Positions 35,798 through 42,094 of a stretch of 42,094 nt of DNA are shown in pieces. Made by a program: the position numbers and the translations under genes. The number at the start of each line of letters is the position of its first letter. Within the stretch, counting starts at the first letter, position 1. The notes under the pieces are model-generated. The model saw nothing but the letters and a program-made list of their open reading frames with translations, was not told the origin of the DNA and did no database searches. This DNA comes from Halobacillus litoralis. GTDB lineage: Bacteria; Bacillota; Bacilli; Bacillales; Halobacillaceae. Where the stretch lies: positions 1 to 42,094 of the forward strand of contig NZ_WMEZ01000014.1 in NCBI RefSeq assembly GCF_009856415.1, written 5' to 3'.

Positions 35798-36568
35798 ATG
35801 TATAAAGTAAAAGAAATGGCGGAGATGACAGGGGTCAGTGTGCGCACACTGCACCATTATGATCATATCGATTTGTTGTCACCAAGCTTTGTAAGTGAAA
35901 AAGGCTACCGTTTATATAGTGAAAAAGAGTTGTCGCGTCTTCAGCAGATTCTATTCTTTAAAGAGATGGAATTCTCTTTGAAAAAGATCAAGGAGATCCT
36001 GGATGACTCTGATTTCGATGAAGCCGATGCCTTGCAGCGCCACCGTGAGATTTTGAGAGAAAAGAAAAAGCGATTGGAGCGATTAATCCGATCCGTAGAT
36101 CAGACGCTCCAAACGTTGGAAGGAGAAGATCATATGAAAAGTGAAGACCGTTTCCGTCCGTTTGATAAGAGTGAGATTGAAGCCCATCAGAAAAAGTACG
36201 AGAAAGAGGTGGAAGAGCGTTGGGGAGAGACGGACGCTTACAAACAATCCAAACAGAAAACATCACAGTACACGAAGGAAGATTGGAAGAAGATTCAACA
36301 AGAGGGAGATGCCATTGATCGGGAACTTGTAAAATTAATGGATCGGGACCCATCTGATCCAAATGTTCAGCGGTTGGTTGATAATAAACGTCAGCACATC
36401 ACCGATCACTTTTATGAGTGCAACCTGGAGATATTCAGAGGTTTAGCCGACATGTACGTCAACGACCCTCGTTTCACAAAAAATATCGACAAATGGAAAG
36501 AAGGCTACGCCGAATTCCTTAGAAAAGCCATGCACACCTACTGCGACCAACAGGAGGGGAGGAAATAA
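35798..36568 (+). CDS. MerR-family regulator with TipAS-like domain (Mta/TipAL-like)
   Basis: 256 aa. Residues about 1-70 form a MerR winged helix (YKVKEMAEMTGVSVRTLHHYD...GYRLYSEKELSRLQQI). A coiled-coil linker (about 75-110) is rich in Lys, Arg and Glu. Residues about 135-250 resemble the TipAS antibiotic-recognition domain (EVEERWGETDAY, MYVNDPRFTKNID). Such proteins bind drugs and activate their own and exporter genes. Ribosome site GAGGTGAT. An internal ATG at the TipAS boundary (HMKSEDRF, about residue 120, preceded by GGAGAAGATC) could give a separate TipAS-like short form, as described for TipA. Confidence 0.9.
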   Translation: MYKVKEMAEMTGVSVRTLHHYDHIDLLSPSFVSEKGYRLYSEKELSRLQQILFFKEMEFSLKKIKEILDDSDFDEADALQRHREILREKKKRLERLIRSVDQTLQTLEGEDHMKSEDRFRPFDKSEIEAHQKKYEKEVEERWGETDAYKQSKQKTSQYTKEDWKKIQQEGDAIDRELVKLMDRDPSDPNVQRLVDNKRQHITDHFYECNLEIFRGLADMYVNDPRFTKNIDKWKEGYAEFLRKAMHTYCDQQEGRK

Positions 36569-36597
36569 TTGCATGACCAGGTCATACAATTATTTCC
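36561..36597. repeat. 37-bp near-perfect palindrome over the regulator's stop codon
   Basis: GGAAATAATTG ... TGACC-A-GGTCA ... CAATTATTTCC, centred at 36579, 17 of 18 arm positions paired. The TAA stop (36566-36568) lies inside the left arm. It contains the ACCAGGTCATAC core of the dispersed family. Confidence 0.8.
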
Positions 36598-36603
36598 ATT
36601 AAG

Positions 36604-36650
36604 TAAAAACCAGCCTCTACAGTCAAAAAGACTGTAGAGGCTGGTTTTAT
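36604..36650 (+). terminator. Terminator after the MerR-family gene
   Basis: AAAACCAGCCTCTACAGTC, loop AAAAA, GACTGTAGAGGCTGGTTTT: a perfect stem of about 19 bp with A/T ends, active in either direction. Confidence 0.93.
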
Positions 36651-36691
36651 TTAGAGGTGTGTGTCTTAAATCTTTCCGTTTCTTTTTCATC

Positions 36692-36720
36692 TGTACCAGG
36701 TCATACAGATTTTCCCATAT
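36692..36720 (+). repeat. Dispersed repeat GTACCAGGTCATACAGAT, copy at the methyltransferase 3' end
   Basis: GTACCAGGTCATACAGAT followed by TTTCCCATATT. Near-identical to the copy at 37898-37926 (one substitution in the first 24 bases), same orientation. Abuts the stop codon of the methyltransferase gene. Confidence 0.8.
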
Positions 36721-37778
36721 TAACGCGGCTGGCAAATAAGCCCGTTGTGTACTTTGATGTAACCGTGTCTCAGGATGTCGAATCCTGCTTCATACATATA
36801 GAGTCCCATTTGTTCGACAGTCATGAGTTCACGATAGGTATGGTTCATCACATCTGCCATGACATGATAGTAGAGGCGGGATCGAAGCTGGTTGCGTGGG
36901 GTGGTCAGTATCGCATAGCCCCCTTCTTTCAAAAAACGCCGGTGCCAATCAGCGACTTCCGGCTTGTATTGATCAGGAAAATGTTCCAATAGGCCGACGG
37001 AAAGGACGATATCAAATTCTTTTCCGAAATCAAGGTTACGGATATCCTCAACCACATATTCAATGTTCAAGTCATCTTTATATATGACTTTCCACTGTCC
37101 TGTTCTAGGGTTTTCACCTAAGAAAGGATAATGTTCTGGGAATTCGCCAAACCGTGTGGTCTTGCAAAATTTATCGTAATCGACCATGACAATCTCTGCT
37201 CCTGGATACATGGCTCCAAGCTGCATGGCTTCATAACCTTCCGCAGCTCCCAGGAAGAGAATACGGGGACGATCTACATGCAACCCTTCAAAAAGAGCCC
37301 TCTTTCCGCGAGGGTCCCAAATTCCATCTTGGATTCTATGGACATAATTCCATAACTGCAATTGAACAAGGTTACCAATCGCTTGTTTTACTTGTCCAGG
37401 CTTAAATGAAGTGAGGCTTCGCATGAACTGCTTTTTACCATGGTTCTTTGCCTGAGGGACATCTTTGATGAACCACTCATGAAAGGATTTGTTGAAATAG
37501 GTCCATGAAGTGTGCGGATCCATCACTTGATCATTCTTTCGCTCCCACTCTGTCCGCTCTATCGAATAATTCGTGACCTCAAAGGGTTTACCTACATCTT
37601 TCCATGACAAAAGGGACCAATCCGATACCGTGTTCAAGCGAACAAACTTGTTGTACTCTTTCTCTGAATATCGTCTAAGGTCGACACGGTATTGCGGGTG
37701 GGAAAACGTTTCGTCCATATGCTTCTCACTATAGGGCTTGGGTATCCTCACATCCTTGACCGCCGCTTCTCCTAACAT
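36720..37778 (-). CDS. Class I SAM-dependent methyltransferase with long N-terminal region
   Basis: 352 aa from the ATG at 37778 after GAGAGGTGATC. Residues about 1-165 are an extension without a fold I know (HTSWTYFNKSFHEWFIKD, RSLTSFKPGQVKQAIGN). Residues about 170-350 are a Rossmann methyltransferase: motif I ILFLGAAEGYEAM, acidic IVMVDYD, VVEDIRNLDF, and SVGLLEHFPD with a proposed His. Substrate unknown. Direct repeats bracket the gene (36692-36720 and 37898-37926), so it may be a recently inserted single-gene cassette. Confidence 0.8.
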   Translation of the reverse strand: MLGEAAVKDVRIPKPYSEKHMDETFSHPQYRVDLRRYSEKEYNKFVRLNTVSDWSLLSWKDVGKPFEVTNYSIERTEWERKNDQVMDPHTSWTYFNKSFHEWFIKDVPQAKNHGKKQFMRSLTSFKPGQVKQAIGNLVQLQLWNYVHRIQDGIWDPRGKRALFEGLHVDRPRILFLGAAEGYEAMQLGAMYPGAEIVMVDYDKFCKTTRFGEFPEHYPFLGENPRTGQWKVIYKDDLNIEYVVEDIRNLDFGKEFDIVLSVGLLEHFPDQYKPEVADWHRRFLKEGGYAILTTPRNQLRSRLYYHVMADVMNHTYRELMTVEQMGLYMYEAGFDILRHGYIKVHNGLICQPR

Positions 37779-37897
37779 GGACCGATCACCTCTCCATATC
37801 ATTTAGTACAACTATAACCGCTAATGTAAACGTTTACAATATTTGCTGCTCTAAAATTGGACCATTATTTGTATGCCTTGGTCTTACATTATATGGT

Positions 37898-37926
37898 GTA
37901 CCAGGTCATACAGATATTCCCAATAC
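37898..37926 (+). repeat. Dispersed repeat GTACCAGGTCATACAGAT, copy upstream of the methyltransferase
   Basis: GTACCAGGTCATACAGAT followed by ATTCCCAATAC; partner of 36692-36720. About 120 bases upstream of the methyltransferase start. Confidence 0.8.
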
Positions 37927-38164
37927 CTCTTACGTTAACCTGGAATAGAACTCGAATGAGAAAGACCTCTCGTTAACTTAGGTACATTTATCCATTACAA
38001 CCGTATTATTACACCGTAGTAAAGATGATGTAATGTTTGAAAAGTTATTGTTGTGTTCCTGTTATTGGCATATGAGCTGTGCGTGTTACAGTAGGAATTG
38101 TGATTTTGAGACAGCGCTTAGCCGAGGGCTGAGCGAGAGCTGTTTACCAAGGAGGAAATTAAAC
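37927..38164 (+). promoter_or_regulatory. Upstream region and leader of the yocH-like gene
   Basis: AT-rich region with two ATTACA hexamers 14 bases apart (about 37995-38014), paired CGTTAACYTRGG motifs (about 37934 and 37973) and a strong hairpin just before the ribosome site: ACAGC-G-CTTAGCC-GAG-GGCTGAGC-GAGA-GCTGT at about 38112-38144. An in-frame ATG at 38033 opens a 44-codon extension through this hairpin; it lacks a ribosome site and would bury the signal peptide. I could not assign the -10/-35 with confidence. Confidence 0.5.
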
Positions 38165-38938
38165 ATGATGAAAAAAACAATGGTTTCTTTGGCGGCGGTC
38201 GCATCGGTTTCGGCAGTAACAGCAACAGCAGTAAGTGCAGATGAAATTAAAGTAGAAAAAGGAGATACTCTTTGGAGCATTGCTCAAAACAATGGAGTAT
38301 CTGTGAGTGATATAAAAGAAGAGAACGGTTTGAACTCTAATCTGATTTTCCCTAATCAAGTACTTTCTATTAACGAAGGACAAAACGCAGAAGCTCAATC
38401 CCAAACTTCCAGCAGCGTTCACACGGTTCAATCCGGGGACACTCTTTACAGCATTGGACAAGCAAATAACGTAAGCGTGCAAGAGCTGCAAGCTTGGAAC
38501 AATCTTAACTCTAGCCTTATCTATCCGGGAGAAAAACTAACTCTTGATGGAGCAGCAGTTGCAGAACAGTCCACGTCTGAAAATAACTCAAGCAATGAAG
38601 AAGCAGAAGCAGAGCAAACATCCAGCCAACCAGCAGAAGATGGTGTCGTTAAAACATTGAATATGGAAGCGACAGCTTATACAGCATTCTGTGAAGGCTG
38701 CTCCGGTACAACTTATACAGGTATCGATTTGAGAGCAAATCCAGATCAAAAAGTGATTGCCGTAGACCCGAACGTAATTCCACTAGGTTCTGAAGTTTAT
38801 GTAGAAGGCTATGGTAAAGCAATCGCCGGAGATATCGGTGGTGCCATCCAAGGCGACCGTATCGATGTATTCATGGCAGATCGTTCTGATGCTCTGGACT
38901 TCGGACGTAAAAGTGTAGAAGTAAAAGTATATGAATAA
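38165..38938 (+). CDS. yocH: Secreted LysM-LysM-3D domain cell-wall protein (YocH-like)
   Basis: 257 aa from ATG 38165 after AAGGAGG. Signal peptide (MMKKTMVSLAAVASVSAVTATAVSA, cleavage near residue 25). LysM 1 about 27-70 (VEKGDTLWSIAQNNGVSV), LysM 2 about 86-130 (VQSGDTLYSIGQANNVSV), an acidic Ser/Glu-rich linker, then a 3D domain (about 165-257) with its three aspartates in VDPNVIPLG, AGDIGG and GDRIDVF. 3D domains are lytic-transglycosylase-like and LysM binds peptidoglycan, so it remodels the wall. In B. subtilis yocH is a WalR target; I could not find a canonical WalR site here. Confidence 0.92.
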   Translation: MMKKTMVSLAAVASVSAVTATAVSADEIKVEKGDTLWSIAQNNGVSVSDIKEENGLNSNLIFPNQVLSINEGQNAEAQSQTSSSVHTVQSGDTLYSIGQANNVSVQELQAWNNLNSSLIYPGEKLTLDGAAVAEQSTSENNSSNEEAEAEQTSSQPAEDGVVKTLNMEATAYTAFCEGCSGTTYTGIDLRANPDQKVIAVDPNVIPLGSEVYVEGYGKAIAGDIGGAIQGDRIDVFMADRSDALDFGRKSVEVKVYE

Positions 38939-38944
38939 TATAGA

Positions 38945-38977
38945 TGGAGACGATCCTTTGCGGGTCGTCTCTTTTTG
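38945..38977 (+). terminator. Terminator after yocH
   Basis: GAGACGATCC-TTTG-CGGGTCGTCTC followed by five T. Confidence 0.88.
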
Positions 38978-39198
38978 TTTTACCGCTGACAAACCATATA
39001 AAACCCCGATAGAAAAAAAGACAACAAATTAAATTTTTCATTTCATATGGCTGATGTAATCGTAGTGAAAGATGAAAAAACGACATTTTTTCCACATAAA
39101 TACGTTTTAAAATCAACCCGCACGGATATTGTTAAGCAATGATGATTCCTTAAATAAGCTCTATAGTTAGAAAAAAACGTATAAAACATAATTTTTTC
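38978..39198. other. AT-rich gap with no recognised feature
   Basis: No open frame with a ribosome site and no structured RNA that I can name. Several A/T homopolymer runs (about 39010-39110). It leads into the promoter at 39199. Confidence 0.5.
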
Positions 39199-39227
39199 TT
39201 GCGTTTACGTAGTTTTACTAATAATAT
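39199..39227 (+). promoter_or_regulatory. Promoter of the 51-aa/29-aa mini-gene unit
   Basis: -35 TTGCGT (39199-39204), 17-bp spacer, -10 TAATAT (39222-39227), about 45 bases before the first start codon. Confidence 0.6.
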
Positions 39228-39273
39228 CAAGGGGAATCGTATTATATACTAAAAAAGAAGGGAGGACACCACG

Positions 39274-39429
39274 ATGACTCTGCTATACTCAAAAGCCCGT
39301 GAGCTATTCGATCAGGATTATAAAAACAGTCCGGAAGCCCAGGTTCAATCCAAGGCTAAAGGCGTAAAGCGTACACGGAGTGGAAAGGTTCTATTCTCTT
39401 TCCGTAAGCAGACCAACAAGCGGAAATAG
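39274..39429 (+). CDS. Unrecognised 51-aa basic protein
   Basis: Begins MTLLYSKARELFDQDYKNSP and ends in a basic tail (KGVKRTRSGKVLFSFRKQTNKRK). Strong ribosome site GGGAGGACACCACG before the ATG and a promoter upstream support a real gene. No signal peptide or membrane segment; net positive. Helical N-terminal third and a basic C-terminal half could bind nucleic acid. I do not recognise a family. It is followed 23 bases later by a second mini-ORF. Confidence 0.65.
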   Translation: MTLLYSKARELFDQDYKNSPEAQVQSKAKGVKRTRSGKVLFSFRKQTNKRK

Positions 39430-39452
39430 CATTAGAAGTCGTGGAGGTAGCT

Positions 39453-39542
39453 ATGAGAAGTAACAAAAAAAGAATCAACATGGTCGACTTTTTAAAACAA
39501 ATTGTCCCGTGGATCAGCGTTTCATTGACAGATCAGTCATGA
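39453..39542 (+). CDS. Possible 29-aa peptide
   Basis: MRSNKKRINMVDFLKQIVPW and nine further residues, ending SLTDQS. GGAGGTAGCT stands before the ATG. Basic N-terminus, then an amphipathic or hydrophobic stretch (VDFLKQIVPWISVSL). The last ten codons and the stop lie inside the terminator hairpin of the unit. Could be a real small peptide, or the leader of a regulatory hairpin; evidence is only the ribosome site and position. Confidence 0.45.
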   Translation: MRSNKKRINMVDFLKQIVPWISVSLTDQS

Positions 39543-39557
39543 AGCGCTGATTTTTTA
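39513..39557 (+). terminator. Long terminator hairpin overlapping the 29-aa ORF
   Basis: ATCAGCG-T-TTCA-(T)-TGAC, loop AGATCA, GTCA-TGAA-G-CGCTGAT, then TTTTTTAT. About 16 pairs with one bulge. Confidence 0.85.
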
Positions 39558-39617
39558 TATCCAGAAGGTTTACATACAGAAGGGTTCGGTTATCGTATCC
39601 GCTAAGGAGGCGAAAGT

Positions 39618-40418
39618 ATGAACATTTTTTCTGACGACGCGTTAAAAGGCGAACACATTCTAGTTACGGGGGCGACAGGCGGAATCGGATATGAAACGGC
39701 CAAGGAAATCGTCCGTGCGGGAGGTCAGGTGACCATCACAGGAAGGAACGAGGAGAAACTGGCCTCGTTAAAAGAAGAATGTGCTACGATAAATGAAGAA
39801 GTGAAAGTTTTTATAAGCACTGCTGATTTAAACGATGAAGCGGATCGTGTAAAAGTAGTCCAAGACGCCAGGCAGGCGATAGGTCCCGTGACAGGGCTTG
39901 TCAATTCGGCTGGTATCATCGGTGGCGGACCGCTTGAAGATCTAAAAGAGGAAGATTTACGTAAAGTGATGGAGCTCAATTATTTTTCTACCGTTCTTTT
40001 CACTCAGGAAGTCTATCAAGATATGAAAGCTAACGGGCACGGAAGTATCGTCAATTTATCATCCCTCTCTGGTTTGCGAGGTACGCATTCCGGTACGGCT
40101 TACAGCGCTTCGAAATTTGCGATTACAGGCTTCACCCAGTCGTTCGCTCATGAAGCCATTGAACATGGTGTTCGCGTCAACGCCGTATGTCCTGGTTACG
40201 TAGATACAGCGATGGGGCAGGAAGCCATTCGCTCAAAAGGGGAACGGGAAGGTAGAACTTATGAAGAACAAAGAAAAACAGCGGAAAAAGGGATTCCTTC
40301 AGGGAAATTGAGTGAACCGGATGAAGTGGCCCGGTCCATTGTCTACCTTTTATCGGAGGCATCGACCAATATTGTCGGGGAATCTTTGAAAATATCCGGA
40401 GGCAGCGTCATGCGATAA
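39618..40418 (+). CDS. Short-chain dehydrogenase/reductase
   Basis: 266 aa. Classical SDR: cofactor motif TGATGGIG (17-24) followed by TGRNEEK, which favours NADP(H); NSAG (about 92-95); catalytic Ser in NLSSLSG; YSASK (Tyr-x-x-x-Lys, about 160-164); and the PG motif in CPGYVDT. Resembles 3-oxoacyl-ACP reductase FabG-like enzymes, but the real substrate is unknown. Ribosome site AAGGAGG. The ThiF/MoeB-like gene follows after about 20 bases. Confidence 0.9.
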   Translation: MNIFSDDALKGEHILVTGATGGIGYETAKEIVRAGGQVTITGRNEEKLASLKEECATINEEVKVFISTADLNDEADRVKVVQDARQAIGPVTGLVNSAGIIGGGPLEDLKEEDLRKVMELNYFSTVLFTQEVYQDMKANGHGSIVNLSSLSGLRGTHSGTAYSASKFAITGFTQSFAHEAIEHGVRVNAVCPGYVDTAMGQEAIRSKGEREGRTYEEQRKTAEKGIPSGKLSEPDEVARSIVYLLSEASTNIVGESLKISGGSVMR

Positions 40419-40439
40419 GGAAAAAAGGAGGTGGGCCCT

Positions 40440-41459
40440 TTGCCAGGAGAACGATACTCAAGACAACAGCTCTTCCAACCAATAGGAGAGAAAGGGCAGC
40501 GCCGTATGAACGAATCACATGTGCTCATCATAGGGGCTGGTGCACTAGGAACAAGCAGTTCAGAGCAGCTTGTACGTGCAGGAGTCGGAAAAATAACTGT
40601 CATTGACAGGGACTATGTGGAATTCAGTAACTTGCAGAGGCAGCAGCTATTCACAGAAAAAGATGCTGAAAACCGAATGCCTAAAGCGATGGCTGCCAAA
40701 GATCGTTTGGAAAAAGTAAATAGTGAGGTTCAAATTCATGCTGTAGTGGATGATGTACAAGCAGCAGAACTTGAGGAATATTCACACGGCATTGATTTGA
40801 TCATCGATGGCACGGATAACTTCGAGACACGTATGCTCCTCAACGATTTTACACAAAAACACCAAATCCCCTGGATATATGGTGGATGCGTAGGGAGTCA
40901 TGGAATGAGTTATACCATTATCCCAGGTGAAACCCCTTGTTTATCATGTTTGATGAGAAGTATCCCTCTCGGTGCGGCCACTTGTGATACGGTTGGTGTG
41001 ATCAGTCCAGCGGTTCAAATGGTCGCCGCCCACCAGGTGACGGAAGCGTTGAAAGTCCTTGTCGGAGACTTTCATTCCGTACGCAAAGGTCTTGTTACCT
41101 TCGATCTTTGGACGAACGACTATACGTCGATCAAAACCGGACGTATTCAAAGGAAAGACTGTCCGTCTTGTGGGGAAGAACCGACTTATCCTTACCTATT
41201 AGGAAACGAAATGACCAAGGTTGCCGTTCTATGTGGAAGGGACACTGTACAGATACGTCCAGGTATTAGGGAACAAAGAGACTTGGAAGCGTTGAAAGAG
41301 CGATTACCAGATGGAGACATTCAGGAGAACCCTTTCTTGTTATCTTATAAAACATCGCTGCACCGCATGGTCTTCTTCCGGGACGGACGCGTGTTAATTC
41401 ACGGGACAAAAGATATAAAGGAAGCGAAAACGTTGTACCACAAAATTGTGGGTGGTTGA
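40440..41459 (+). CDS. ThiF/MoeB-like adenylyltransferase (E1-like enzyme)
   Basis: 339 aa from a TTG at 40440, eight bases after AAGGAGG; the GTG at 40431 overlaps that site. Adenylates the C-terminus of a ubiquitin-like sulfur carrier (ThiS or MoaD). Nucleotide motif GAGALG (32-37), DRDYVEFSNLQRQ, DGTDNFETR, zinc cysteines PCLSC and CPSC, and a CDTVGVISP segment where MoeB/ThiF enzymes have their conserved cysteine. Length equals B. subtilis MoeB/ThiF. MoeB versus ThiF cannot be settled, as no thi or moa gene lies in the window. Confidence 0.9.
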   Translation: MPGERYSRQQLFQPIGEKGQRRMNESHVLIIGAGALGTSSSEQLVRAGVGKITVIDRDYVEFSNLQRQQLFTEKDAENRMPKAMAAKDRLEKVNSEVQIHAVVDDVQAAELEEYSHGIDLIIDGTDNFETRMLLNDFTQKHQIPWIYGGCVGSHGMSYTIIPGETPCLSCLMRSIPLGAATCDTVGVISPAVQMVAAHQVTEALKVLVGDFHSVRKGLVTFDLWTNDYTSIKTGRIQRKDCPSCGEEPTYPYLLGNEMTKVAVLCGRDTVQIRPGIREQRDLEALKERLPDGDIQENPFLLSYKTSLHRMVFFRDGRVLIHGTKDIKEAKTLYHKIVGG

Positions 41460-41522
41460 TGTGGTTTGTTCATTAAGAGAAAAGGGAATAGATAAACCAA
41501 CAACTAATAAGGAGAGTGCAAC

Positions 41523-41615
41523 ATGGGACGACTACTAAAACGAGTGTTCAAATATGGACCTGTGGTATATCCGCTCATAAAAAAATTCATGAGAAAACGA
41601 AGAGGGCGGTACTAA
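41523..41615 (+). CDS. 30-aa very basic peptide
   Basis: Begins MGRLLKRVFKYGPVVYPLIK and ends KFMRKRRGRY. AAGGAGAGTGCAAC precedes the ATG, and a terminator begins at the stop codon. Eleven Lys/Arg, no acidic residues, a short hydrophobic centre; it could be membrane-active or RNA-binding. No family recognised. It sits between the ThiF/MoeB-like gene and the rRNA promoters. Confidence 0.6.
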   Translation: MGRLLKRVFKYGPVVYPLIKKFMRKRRGRY

Positions 41616-41646
41616 AAGTGAGCAGAGATCTGCTCGCTTTTTATTT
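41614..41646 (+). terminator. Terminator upstream of the rRNA operon
   Basis: AGTGAGCAGA-GA-TCTGCTCGCTT followed by TTTATTTTT; isolates the rRNA promoters. Confidence 0.85.
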
Positions 41647-41724
41647 TTCTTCTATATAATAAGGAAGAAAAAGATCAATGATATTCTAGTACACTGGAAA
41701 ACTAAAAAAGTATTAAAAAACCTA

Positions 41725-41753
41725 TTGCGTCATTTGAAATGCCATGATATATT
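41725..41753 (+). promoter_or_regulatory. rRNA operon promoter P1
   Basis: -35 TTGCGT, 17-bp spacer, -10 TATATT. Confidence 0.75.
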
Positions 41754-41819
41754 ATTACTTGTCGCGTTAAGAGAGCGGCAAGCCGCAAACGGCTTAACAA
41801 AATAAATCATAAAAAGTTG

Positions 41820-41848
41820 TTGACGAAAACAACTACATATGATATATT
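41820..41848 (+). promoter_or_regulatory. rRNA operon promoter P2
   Basis: -35 TTGACG, 17-bp spacer, -10 TATATT. Tandem to P1 at 95 bp, the usual Bacillus rrn layout. The boxA-like GATCTTTGAAAACT follows at about 41887-41900. Confidence 0.88.
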
Positions 41849-41997
41849 AATTAAGTCGCTGTTTTGAAGCGGCGAACAAAACATTTGATCTTTGAAAACT
41901 GAACGAACCAACCAGTACGTCAAAACATTTCTTCTTTATATAGAAGAGATTTGAAACAAAGCACATTCGGTGTGCAAATGAGCAAGTCAAACTTAAC

Positions 41998-42094
41998 TTT
42001 TATGGAGAGTTTGATCCTGGCTCAGGACGAACGCTGGCGGCGTGCCTAATACATGCAAGTCGAGCGCGGGAAGCGAGTGGATCCCTTCGGGGTG
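41998..42094 (+). rRNA. rrs: 16S ribosomal RNA, 5' end only
   Basis: TTTATGGAGAGTTTGATCCT, CTCAGGACGAACGCTGGCGG and CGTGCCTAATACATGCAAGT are the universal 5' sequences of Firmicutes 16S rRNA. The window ends about 97 bases in, inside variable region V1, as expected where an assembly collapses at rRNA repeats. Confidence 0.98.

Noticed and set aside
37995-38014. WalR box upstream of yocH
   Set aside because: Two ATTACA hexamers are present, but the gap is 8 bases, not the 5 of the TGTWAH-N5-TGTWAH consensus.
38033-38164. c-di-AMP (ydaO) riboswitch before the wall-hydrolase gene, or an N-terminal extension of the protein
   Set aside because: The ydaO core blocks are absent; the extension from ATG 38033 has no ribosome site and precedes a complete signal peptide.

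Overview
The window reads as a chromosomal contig end from a spore-forming, probably moderately halophilic or alkaliphilic member of the Bacillaceae (Halobacillus/Virgibacillus-like). Reasons: an SspH spore protein, T-box and S-box leaders, the Bacillus-style nifS/nadBCA divergon, bacilliredoxin, YvbH, YocH and YitJ homologues, strong AGGAGG ribosome sites, and very acidic lipoproteins. Genus is inference. The contig starts with the last 13 bases of the Nextera transposon mosaic end and stops inside a 16S rRNA gene, so both ends are assembly ends.

Layout. 1-8.5 kb: a methionine operon on the minus strand (metI-metC-yitJ-metH) behind a SAM-I (S-box) riboswitch, with a 516-bp repeat element lying between riboswitch and metI. 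8.5-14.2 kb, minus strand: a SnoaL-like gene with a suspect C9 tract, a small membrane protein, glsA-DUF4385, a cytochrome bd oxidase of the short-loop YthA/CIO type (cydAB), and a methyltransferase. 14.2-19.2 kb, plus strand: a second repeat element, then a T-box leader and a type-2 (MupA-like) isoleucyl-tRNA synthetase, then yvbH. 19.2-25 kb: a lipoprotein, sspH, a 21-bp-period repeat array, nadBCA and divergent nifS. 25-29.9 kb: mscL with a C-terminal zinc ribbon, two tiny acidic lipoproteins, a membrane protein-GNAT pair, an MFS exporter, brxA and cvfC. 30-35 kb: a third repeat element, an ABC-2 transporter operon, a small zinc-finger protein, and an FNT channel coupled to a peptidase-E-like hydrolase. 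35-41.5 kb: a DinB-like gene, a Mta/TipAL-type regulator with its own 19-bp-spacer promoter, a methyltransferase between direct repeats, yocH, two unrecognised mini-genes, an SDR, a ThiF/MoeB-like E1 enzyme and a 30-aa basic peptide. 41.6 kb to end: tandem rRNA promoters and the 16S 5' end.

How the genes fit together. Homocysteine made by MetI/MetC is methylated by MetH using methyl-THF from YitJ, and all four are switched by SAM. NifS would supply sulfur for the NadA iron-sulfur cluster. BrxA beside CvfC suggests thiol or Fe-S homeostasis. Most content is housekeeping.

What is unexplained is the non-coding repeat layer. It holds three ~515-550 bp composite elements with terminal inverted repeats, two of them in opposite orientation around a 15-kb segment. 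It also holds two arrays with a strict 21-bp (two helical turns) period, and a family of ACCAGGT palindromes, one pair of which brackets a single methyltransferase gene.
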